A stretch of DNA of 64,000 nt from Chthoniobacter flavus Ellin428 (lineage in GTDB: Bacteria > Verrucomicrobiota > Verrucomicrobiia > Chthoniobacterales > Chthoniobacteraceae): contig NZ_ABVL01000016.1 of the NCBI RefSeq assembly GCF_000173075.1, positions 123,429 through 187,428 of the forward strand, in the 5' to 3' direction. Shown here in pieces: positions 44,581-52,792 of the stretch. A program made the translations under genes and the position numbers. Every line of letters starts with the position of its first letter. Within the stretch, counting starts at the first letter, position 1. Under the pieces are notes generated by a model. The model was not told the DNA's origin. It worked only from the letters and a program-made list of their open reading frames with translations, and ran no database searches.

Positions 44581-44694
44581 AGGCTTTGCGAGACGCCCAT
44601 GGTGCCGTTGGGGGCAATGCTGGATATTCAAAGAGCCTAAGCTCTTTGCCGCTTGCATTCCCGCCAAGCAGTCCTTACTTTTCGCGGCCCTAAA

Positions 44695-44778
44695 GCCGGC
44701 GTGGCGAAATTGGCAGACGCGCTAGACTCAAAATCTTGTTCCCGAAAGGGAGTGTGGGTTCGACCCCCTCCGCCGGCA
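44695..44778 (+). tRNA. tRNA-Leu (anticodon CAA)
   Basis: Seven-base acceptor stem GCCGGCG (44695-44701) pairs with CGCCGGC (44771-44777), with discriminator A. The D arm 'GGCGAAATTGGCAGACGC' and the anticodon loop CTCAAAA place CAA at positions 34-36, reading UUG. A long variable arm (TTCCCGAAAGGGAG) is typical of tRNA-Leu, as is the T loop GGTTCGACCCC. No CCA is encoded. The anticodon stem has one U-U mismatch. Confidence 0.95.
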
Positions 44779-45143
44779 CTTTCTTTCAGTTCGAATGGAC
44801 CTGAGTTTGCAGGGATGGGAATGGCTTGAAGGTTTGACGAAATTCGATGACCCCTATGATCGTTACTCGAGCCACGGCCCGCGTTTGAGACGGAGAAGGA
44901 AATGTCCAAGGTTGCGTGGTCGCTCCACAATTGGGCCCGCGTGTCCTTCTGGATTTTGGCCGTTTATAGTTATAAACAGTTCGCCAGTGGCGCGGTAGGG
45001 GCAGCCCGAAAACTCGGTCATCACTTCGGAAGCGCCGATGGCATCGAGACGCAATACGCCTCTTTCCGCGAGCGAGCCACGCGAAAACGGCTCAGTCACC
45101 ACTACATCGACCCGCCAGAGCATCACCGGAGAATATGCTTCGC
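44779..45143. other. Gap after tRNA-Leu with no recognisable gene
   Basis: 365 bases. Open frames exist (for example on the minus strand over 44863-45126) but none resembles a protein family or has a good ribosome-binding site. tRNA genes are common integration sites; I find no integrase and no second copy of the tRNA 3' end in the window. Confidence 0.4.
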
Positions 45144-45419
45144 TTACTCCACGGATGATTCGCGGAGAAGACGCAGCAACGCCTCCGTGTCAACGGGCCT
45201 GGAAAGTTCCTCTATTTCTGAAGCATTTCGTCGACCGACAAACACTGTGTCTTCACACGCCGTAAGGAGGACGTCTGGAGCAAATTCTTTGATTGCCCCA
45301 CTTGCTTCCTTTGAACTGCCTTCAGAGCGCACTTCGAACCCGTGCTCGCGAAGGAGAACCTCTAATGTAAAAGCCAGTTGCACGTTTGGACTGACGATTA
45401 AGACCTTGGAAGAAGGCAT
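45144..45419 (-). CDS. Degenerate receiver-like protein lacking phosphorylation residues
   Basis: 91 aa. MPSSKVLIVSPNVQLAFTLE matches the start of a receiver but the acidic pair is replaced by S-P, the phospho-Asp position in 'PDVLLTACED' is not Asp, and the K-P motif is 'SRPVD'. About 25 residues between strands 4 and 5 are missing. It cannot be phosphorylated in the usual way and would be a constitutive interaction domain. It starts 46 bases after the HPF-sigma fusion stop on the same strand, so it is probably a co-expressed partner. It may instead be a decaying gene. Confidence 0.6.
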   Translation of the reverse strand: MPSSKVLIVSPNVQLAFTLEVLLREHGFEVRSEGSSKEASGAIKEFAPDVLLTACEDTVFVGRRNASEIEELSRPVDTEALLRLLRESSVE

Positions 45420-45465
45420 GCGAAGGTCTCCTAATTTTTGTGTCCTACACGGTCGCAATCCGGAC

Positions 45466-46584
45466 TCAACGGGACCGCAAGTTCTCAGGGAGCCCAAGCT
45501 CTTCGTCGACGGGGCGAGGGGCACAAACCGTTCGGCGGAGGAAGTCACGGAGGCGAGGCTGAATCTTTTCGATGAACGCCAGAATGTCGGCCTCTGGCTG
45601 GTGAGTGATCTTCGCTACATCTGCCACTTCCAGTCCGACCAGATAATGAAGCTCAAATATCTGTCGTTCCAGCGAAGGCCATGTTTTCACCTCCTGCTGA
45701 AGGCGTTCGACAAGCTCTCGGCCCGCGATTGCAGAGTCCGGTGGTAGCATTTGACCATCGACCACCCGGTCCTCTGGGAGTGATTCCTCTTCGGCTTCGA
45801 AGCTTTCGGATGAGCGGTCGCAGGTTGGCTGGGTTTCGCAGATCTGCGCTTCGTGTGAGGATATGCCCTCAGGGGGAATGACGCGAAGGCGCATTTCCTC
45901 AGCGAAGCGTCGCACCTGCCGGTCAACTTCCTCCTGCACCAAACGGAAAAACCATTGCTGATAAGTGACCGGGGCTGGTTTCGGAGTTCCGCCGATCGGG
46001 TCAATGACGATGCGTGCGACTTCGTCTACGACATCACCGGCATCCAGCGCCCCGACTGGAATGTCGCCGGTGAGTTCAGCCATACGCAGGACTCGTACGG
46101 CATGAGAGAGCAGCGAGGGGTGATGGGCCGCAAACAGTTGGGCGGCAAGATCGACATGGATTCCCAATACGCCATCCGCAGGGGGTGGCGAGGCGAACCG
46201 TGCTTCCTTTGCGGTCCTCAAGGCCGCTCGCCGTGCCGGTCGCTTCCAACGGTAATCGCCCCGCAGGTCCGCCTTTAGGCTCATCACCTCGCGCTTCAGG
46301 GCATTGACAGCGGTATTGATGGTCACGAGCAGATCCGTACCTGTTTTCTCCGCGTGGAGGATATTGGACGGAAGCCGCAAGGTAAGCCGGACCTCATAGA
46401 GGCCTTTCTTGGCCATTTTGTCCAAGACCACCTGGAGGTGAATCGAGTCAGGCGGAAAGTGGACGAGCAGTTGAGAAAGCGCTGCGATCTTTTCAGCGAG
46501 TTTTTCCCGCACCGTCACGCCAGGGTGAAGGTGCCGATTTACAATGTGCCACCGAATGGCGGCGGGACGTTCAATGGGTCTCAT
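45466..46584 (-). CDS. HPF/RaiA ribosome-hibernation domain fused to a sigma-70-like protein
   Basis: 372 aa from MRPIERPAAIRWHIVNRHL, with an AAGGAA ribosome-binding site nine bases upstream. Residues 11-115 look like the ribosomal S30AE (HPF/RaiA) domain ('LHLQVVLD'-type strand, 'YEVRLTLRLPSNILHAEKTG', 'DLLVTINTAVNALKREVMSL'). Residues 145-228 resemble sigma region 2 ('GDVVDEVARIVID', 'YQQWFFRLVQEEVDRQVRR'). Residues 290-352 resemble region 4 ('WPSLERQIFELHYLVGLEVA', 'DVAKITHQPEADI'). HPF proteins sit at the ribosomal decoding centre and silence ribosomes; sigma factors direct RNA polymerase. The frame is clean across the junction. The assignment is by eye, the HPF part being the surer. Confidence 0.78.
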   Translation of the reverse strand: MRPIERPAAIRWHIVNRHLHPGVTVREKLAEKIAALSQLLVHFPPDSIHLQVVLDKMAKKGLYEVRLTLRLPSNILHAEKTGTDLLVTINTAVNALKREVMSLKADLRGDYRWKRPARRAALRTAKEARFASPPPADGVLGIHVDLAAQLFAAHHPSLLSHAVRVLRMAELTGDIPVGALDAGDVVDEVARIVIDPIGGTPKPAPVTYQQWFFRLVQEEVDRQVRRFAEEMRLRVIPPEGISSHEAQICETQPTCDRSSESFEAEEESLPEDRVVDGQMLPPDSAIAGRELVERLQQEVKTWPSLERQIFELHYLVGLEVADVAKITHQPEADILAFIEKIQPRLRDFLRRTVCAPRPVDEELGLPENLRSR

Positions 46585-46849
46585 ACAGGTAGGTTCCTTT
46601 CTAGCTGGATGGATTTGATGAATTTTCTCCTGTGACAATCTGCCCGACGAATTTGTTCACCAGAATTTTTCTGCGGCCTCTTGTGACCGGCCGACATTAC
46701 CTGCTTGCCAAATTCTCCACCGGGGTTGGCGGCGCAGGTAACGCTTGTCTCCTTTGTGGGGCTCGATCAGTTCGCGTTTGCTGGTGCGCCGAGAGGAGCA
46801 GCAGGATAGAGGAGGAAGCCCCTGAAACCGGGATAAGAGTCGAGGGGAC

Positions 46850-49800
46850 TCATGGGGTAACGATTCTGTAAAAGCGTTGGCTCTGTGCCGCTGCGCCGGC
46901 GTCGGTGAGTTGCACGACGCCGCCGGTGCCGGCGATGTTGGCCTGCACGGTGGTCCACGAGGCGTTCTGCAAAGTGTTGGAGCGTTCGAGGCGATACGTT
47001 TTTCCCATCACGGTCGGAAAACTTACGACGACGTCATTGCCGCTGAACGTAATGCCACTCACCCGCAGCACGCTGCCGGCGTTGTTTGGGTCGGTGCCTG
47101 CGGCGTATTCCTGCGCGTTCGTCATGCCGTCGCCATCGGGGTCTGCGCCGTCGGCCGCGTTGCCGCTATTGGCCGTGCTGCCGAAATTCGCGAGCCGCCA
47201 ACTCTCCTGCGGCGTCATCACGGTCAGCGAGAGGGTGCCGCCGCTTGCGCTGAGGGTACAAACGTAGCCCGAGGGCGTCGAGCCGAGAGCGAAGCTGCTG
47301 GCGCTAATGCCGCTGGCGCCGGTGATGAGCGAATACGTGCCCGAGCCGGCGAAGCCCGCGAGCGCATTGAGATTGATCGTCGTCGTGCCGCTCGCGGAAA
47401 ATGGGCCGCTCACCGCGATCTTGTCTGAGGTCCCCGTGCCGGTGAGATCCATGTTCACGACCGCTCCATTATTGAGCGTGAGGCCGCCGGAGACCGTCAG
47501 CGTGCCCGCCGTGCCGGCGCCGCCGTTACCCGGAGCGATCGCGCCGCCGCTGGCCACGGTCGTTGCGCGCGCCACGGTTCCCATTCCCGCCAGCGTGCCG
47601 CCGCTATTGACGGTCAAGGTCCCGGCACCGCCGAGAACGCCGGTGATGTTCAGGAAGCCGCTATTGATCGTCGTTGCTCCGGAAAAGGTGCTCGTGCCGG
47701 ATAACGTCAGCGTCCCGCCGCCCGTCTTGGCCAGACTGCCCAGTCCGCTGATGGCCGCCGAGTAAGTCGCGCTCGCATTGTTGCCTCCGAGGGTCAGCGC
47801 GATCGCATCTGTGCCGTAGGCGTGATTGACTTGATCGTAGCCGGTCAACACCAGCGGGGCGCTGCCGCTGATCACGCCAATCGTCGCGGAGCCAAGCCCC
47901 GTTTTGAACACAATGGGACTGGGGCCGAACTTCAGGTTGCCGCCCAGGAATCGCCGATGTGGCGACGGTCGCATTTTGCAGCGCCGTGCTGCCATTGACA
48001 CCGAGGTAAACGCCGCCTTCGCTCGTGGTTGTATTCTCGTTGATCGTGACGGTCCCTGAGTAAGTGTTGGCATTGTTCGAGAAGGCGACAAACGACGTAT
48101 CGTAGCTATTGCCCGTATTGATGCGCGTGTGCTGGATCGTCAACGCGCCGGCACCGCTCACGACCCCGTCGAGAGCCAGGCCCTTGTCTTTCTCAGCCGC
48201 GGAATTGTTGCCCGCGTTGTAGGTCGAGCCGAGCACGCCGCCGGACGCTGAAACCGTGATGGCGCCGGTGAGATGCTGGTTCGCGTCGTCCGCGTAAACG
48301 GAGCCGCCCGCGATCGTGATATTATTCGCCGTCGTGCTGATGTTTTGATTGCTGCTGACGCTGTAACCGGCGCGCAAAATCCCTCCCATGTTCACGGTCA
48401 CGGAGCCGGTGCCCAGATTCGTGTTGGCACCGTTGGCACCGGCGACTCCGATCGTGCCAGCATTGATCGTCGTGCCACCACTGTAGGCGCTCGCGCCGGA
48501 AAGTCCCAGTGTTCCCGTGCCCGTCTTCAGCAAGGCTAAAATGCCCGTGCCGTTGTCCTTGATCGTGCCTGCGAACGTCGTGCTCGTATTCGCCGCGCCG
48601 ACGCTGAGCACCGATGTCGTGGAGTTCGTGTTGTTCACAAATTGCCCGCTTCCAGACAGCGAACCGAAGCTGAGCGTGTTGTTCCCGACGTTGACGCGCA
48701 CCCGGCCGGCAGTGGCGTCGTTGAACACCCACGCGGCGCTGGTGCTACCGGCATTGGGCGAATTGAAGCTCACTGCAGCGCCGCTGTTGACGGTGAGTGT
48801 TCCGCTGTAGCCGCTGTTATTGCCGAACGTCATGGTCGAGGCGGCGCCGCTGTTGGTCAGCGTCAAAGCCCCCGAGCCGCTGAGGCTGCCGCTCAAGGTG
48901 GCGTTAAAGCCAGCCATCTCGAAACCCGATGCGCCGGTAACCGCGATGTTGTTGGCGAGAGTAAATCCGCCGCCGGCCTTCAGTGTGCCGCCGTTCAAGG
49001 TCACCGCTCCCGTACTGAGCGCGCTCGCGTTACCGAAAGTCAAGGTGCCCGCGGTGACCGTTGTGCCACCAGTGTAGGTATTCGCCGTGGAGATAGTCGC
49101 GGTGCCGCTTCCGGTCTTGGACACGCTTCCATTCCCGCTGATGACGCCGCCCATCGTTAAATTTCCTGTGTTGGGGGTTAGATTGTGCGCGCCGGTGGAA
49201 AGCGCCATGGGAAGGTTGACTGTCTGCGGATACGTGACGTTGTTGGTGATGTTTCCCGTGAGCGTAATGGCATTTCCTGTGAGGGTGAATGCCCCGGCTC
49301 CGGCGTTGAACATCAGGTCGGCGAACGACGTGTTGGTGGGGAAGTTGTTCGTATTCGAGAGTCGCGTCGTTCCCGCGAAACTGAGGGTGTGGCCCGCCGC
49401 AGACGGGGTGTTCCAGTTCGCAGCCGTCTGCCAGTTGCCATCCGCGCCGCCACCCACCCAAGTGTCCACCTGGGAGCCCACACCCACGGCGAGTTCGGGA
49501 GCGAGCGCCGTGTTGCCGGACGCCGTGGTCGCGAAAACCGTGTAGTAATAAATGGTGCCCGCGGTGACGGTGGAATCCAGGTAGCTCGTGCCGCTGATTC
49601 CGCTCTGGAGCGTCGTGTAAGGACCGCCTGACACGGAGGATCGCTCGATGGTGTAGCCTCCGGTTTCGCCGGCAAAAGCGTCCCAAGTGAGGTTCACGGC
49701 GCCGCTGCTGAAAGATCCTGCCAGCCCTGTCGGCCCTACCAGAGGCGGATCGGGCAGGTTCGGATCGCTCGCGATCACGTAGCGCAGCTCCATGGGCGAA

Positions 49801-51494
49801 GGTGTCGCGCCCGCGCCGGAGAGCGCGCCGGTGGCCGCCGTGAAGATCGACTTCGTAAGAGGCGACCACGTGTTGCTCCTGGCGGTATAAAGATCGTGCT
49901 TCCAGAACATCGCGCCACCCACCGCAGCCTCCCAGTAGCCGAAGATCGAGCGCTTGTTGTCGCGCGAAATTTGCGTGCCGCTGGCGATGGAGTTCGTCGC
50001 GCCATCGAGCTTGATGCCGTTGAACGTGAGCTGCCACCGGCCCTGGTTGAGATCCATCCGAATTTCCACCGGTGAACCCGTACCGGTGAGATAGCCGGTC
50101 TGTGTGGCCGTCCACGCCGTGGAATAGGCGGGCACGAAGCTGAAATAGCCGTCGTAGAACACCACCTCGCCACCGGAGTCGGGCCGCGCGCTGATGATCA
50201 TGCGATTCTGCGAGCCGTTCTGCGTGATGGTGACGAGGATGCCGGGATTGCTGCCGGTGGTTACCGAAATTGGCGCACCGCCGCCCCACGTCTCGTTTGC
50301 GAACCATAGGCCGAAACACGTTTTCTGGTTCGCCGGCGCGGCGTTCTTCACCTCCCAGAGCCAGCGAACGGTCGAGCCATTCGCGTTGTCCCAGTAAAAC
50401 GTCGAGCCTGACTTCGCAACCGCCATGGCCGTGAGCGTGGGCGTGAGGGTGTAGGTGGTGTTGCCACCCGAGGTCGCCTCCACCGCCGACGCGCCGGACT
50501 GGCTGATGTTAGTCATCCCAAAGAAGCCCCCCGCGCCCGCTGTGATGTTGGCATTCACCGGGAAAATGTCGTTGCGGTCGAGATAATCGATCGCCTCTTC
50601 CATCTCCGCGTCGGTGGCATCCTGATGCGTGCCCGGGCCGTCGTAAAGAAAGCACGTCTGCCCCTGTGGTTCGAAAGCGCAGTGGAAGCCTTCGACAAAA
50701 TAGTCCTCCCGGTAATCGTCGTAGCGTGTGATGATATACGAGCGCAGCTTGTTTGCTCTCCCCGAAGCCTCGATGGAATTGTGCAGCGCGTTGTCGGTCA
50801 GGTAATAGTAGAGAAACGGCTGATCCGAGTAGTCGAAGTAAGAGTCCGACTGGCCGCTGGTGTTCGGAATGTAATCCGGCGTCACCTCGGCGAGCCGCGG
50901 AAGGGCGAATCCCGACGACGGCGCGGTGCCGTGGATGACTTCCGAATGGTAAAACGCCAGCCCGCTCGCCGTGCGGGCGCCGCCGGATTTGCCCGACGTG
51001 TAAGCCCGGCGCGGGTCGATATTGAACAGCTCCTTCGCGCGATAAATGGCCAGGAGCGCAGCGCCATAGCGATCCGCGGAATTGGCGTTGTTGCCGACAT
51101 TCCTCGGTGCGATCCAGATGACATTCTTGTCCTTCGACGCGGTCTGAAGCACGATTCCCGTCGAGGGGTCTGAGGTGATGTAAACCACCACGCCATAAGG
51201 CTTGCTCCCGTCATAGCCCGGCGGCACGTAAACGTCGTAAAGCCAGCTATTCAGGTTCAGATCGTAATTCACCACCTGAGGCCAGGTGCGATTGATCACG
51301 GAAGGATTCTGAAGAGCCCCCAAAGTGATGCCGCTGAACAAGCCCGTTCCTTGCGACCACGTGCCCGCCCGGAGCAACGAGCCACAGAGCAGGAACAGGA
51401 GCGCGGTGAGAATAAAAACCGATCGGCCGGGGTGGCTGCGCCCAGCAGCGGACACGTGCGCGGCGTGGCAAAAAGGAGGGACATTGATTTTCAT
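46850..51494 (-). CDS. Giant secreted esterase-like / FN3 / autotransporter-repeat protein, one frameshift
   Basis: 1547 aa after removing an extra base near 47948. Signal peptide after MKINVPPFCHAAHVSAAG. An alpha/beta-hydrolase domain lies at about 60-320 ('SWLYDVYVPPGYDGSKPYGV', nucleophile motif 'YTSGKSGGARTASG', 'YFVEGFHCAFEPQG'), followed by a lectin-like beta region and an FN3 domain ('VNLTWDAFAGETGGYTIERS'). Many autotransporter-associated beta-strand repeats follow ('SKTGSGTATISTANTYTGGT', 'TLTLSGTSTFSGATTINSG'). The C-terminus carries the verrucomicrobial ending 'DPDGDGMTNAQEYAAGTDPN' and a beta tail ('RLERSNTLQNASWTTVQ'). Probably a surface esterase on a beta-helix stalk. Substrate not deducible. 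Confidence 0.85.
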
Positions 51495-52074
51495 GGTGGA
51501 AACTGAATCAGTGGGGTGCTTTTCCCACGGGGTTCGGATCATGGCGTCACGGTCACCCGGTAAACCGCGTTGGCTGTGCAGCCGGATGAATGTCAGTCAG
51601 CTGGATAAAACCCTCGGTGCCGCTCGGGTCGTTTCCGTTGGCCTGCATGCAGCCGAACCGGGTTAGTCCGCATCAGTCACGATACGCGGCGCGATTTGCG
51701 AACCGATGGTCGCGTCCATGGCCTCGCGAAAATGGCTCTGTCCGACGGGCACCATCCCAAGCAGCCCGACTCGTGAGAAGGCAGCGGTGCGGCGGGCCGA
51801 CATGGATGCTGGGAGGGCAAATTGCATGAGGGTGGGGAGCGTGTCGCCACGGCCGCTTCGACAATAGTCGCATGGATGTGTGACATGCGGGGGGCGTACG
51901 AGTGGGGATCGGAAGGGCTCGAGGCCTCAGCGCTTGGAAACAGGGAGGCTTCCGCGACTGGGAACGTTTCCAGGAAGCCCCGGCTGGAGGCGCGCACTTT
52001 TCTCGAAAAAGCCGGGGGAGTTCCTGGATCCCCGCCGAGGGGAAAAAGCGGCTACTCGTTCCTCGACCGCCCAG
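51495..52074. other. Gap with no recognisable intact gene
   Basis: The promoter of the giant gene should be near 51495-51700. No family is recognisable in any frame of the rest, which grades into the gene remnants that follow. Confidence 0.45.
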
Positions 52075-52330
52075 GCGGCCGGTTCGCCCGATCCCTCCTG
52101 CAACTCCTGCGCGAGACCGAACAGCGGGAGAGTGGGCCAGACCGGACGCGCGATTTGCTGAACATCGCGCGGGAACTGATGCGGTGCGACAGGCTGAGCA
52201 TCAGCGGCAGAGCACGGAGGTCACCCAACAACAATGCCTGATGAAGAAACAGTAGGAGGCGAAAAAGCAGCAGAGCGACGTCCTGCGCTTCCAGCTGAGA
52301 GAGATGGATACCATTCGCGCCGGCTCCCTG
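52075..52330 (+). pseudogene. Decayed coiled-coil gene remnant
   Basis: 'RFARSLLQLLRETEQRESGP' and 'DLLNIARELMRCDRLSI' read in one frame, then after a shift near 52195 'QSTEVTQQQCLMKKQ' and, past a stop, 'EAKKQQSDVLRFQLREMDT'. The heptad-rich helical composition continues across the shift, as expected for a broken coiled-coil gene. The family is unknown. Confidence 0.35.
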
Positions 52331-52339
52331 CAGGGCGCA

Positions 52340-52792
52340 GATCCAAGTGGGGAATGGCAGCAGCGGAACCAGCGTTTTCACCCAGAGCGGCAACGCCATT
52401 GTGAATACCAACGGCAATGCGGTCTTCATCGGCGCGTTTGCTGGCGGCGCCAACACTTACAACCTCGATGGTGGCATTCTCGCCGCTGCCCAAGTGCTTA
52501 CTGGAACGGGCACCGGGACATGCAACTTCAATGGGGCACACTCCAGCCCTTCGCCAGTAGTACCAGTTACTTTCCGGCCGAGGTTACCGCGCAAGTGCGC
52601 AACGGCCGGGCGTTCATCAATGCCAATGGCTCCGACGGCACCTTCGCCCAAAGCATCGGGCACTCCACCATCTCCGGCGGCAACTTTTGGATGGCGGGTT
52701 GACTAAAAATGGCTGGGGGACCCTGACATGACTGGCGCGCTGACCTATACGGGCGTAACTTGGGCCCAGACCGGCCGCCTGGTTTTCGCTTA
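52340..52792 (+). pseudogene. Decayed autotransporter-associated beta-strand repeat fragment
   Basis: Reads 'VGNGSSGTSVFTQSGNAIVN', 'FIGAFAGGANTYNLDGGIL', then in another frame 'LQPFASSTSYFPAEVTAQV', 'AQSIGHSTISGG', and after more shifts 'KNGWGTLT..TGALTYTGVT'. These are consecutive motifs of verrucomicrobial autotransporter repeat proteins. There are at least three frame changes and two stops in 450 bases and no start region, so this is a true relic rather than a sequencing problem. It points opposite to the neighbouring giant genes. Confidence 0.75.

Noticed and set aside
44779..45143. Genomic island inserted at tRNA-Leu.
   Set aside because: No integrase and no repeat of the tRNA 3' end is visible within the window.
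44902..45747. A 281-codon plus-strand frame.
   Set aside because: Antisense to the degenerate receiver and the sigma end of the fusion gene, with composition typical of a shadow.
51822..52255. Overlapping plus-strand frames of 93-139 codons.
   Set aside because: They carry no recognisable motif except the helical remnant noted at 52075-52330, and no convincing start.
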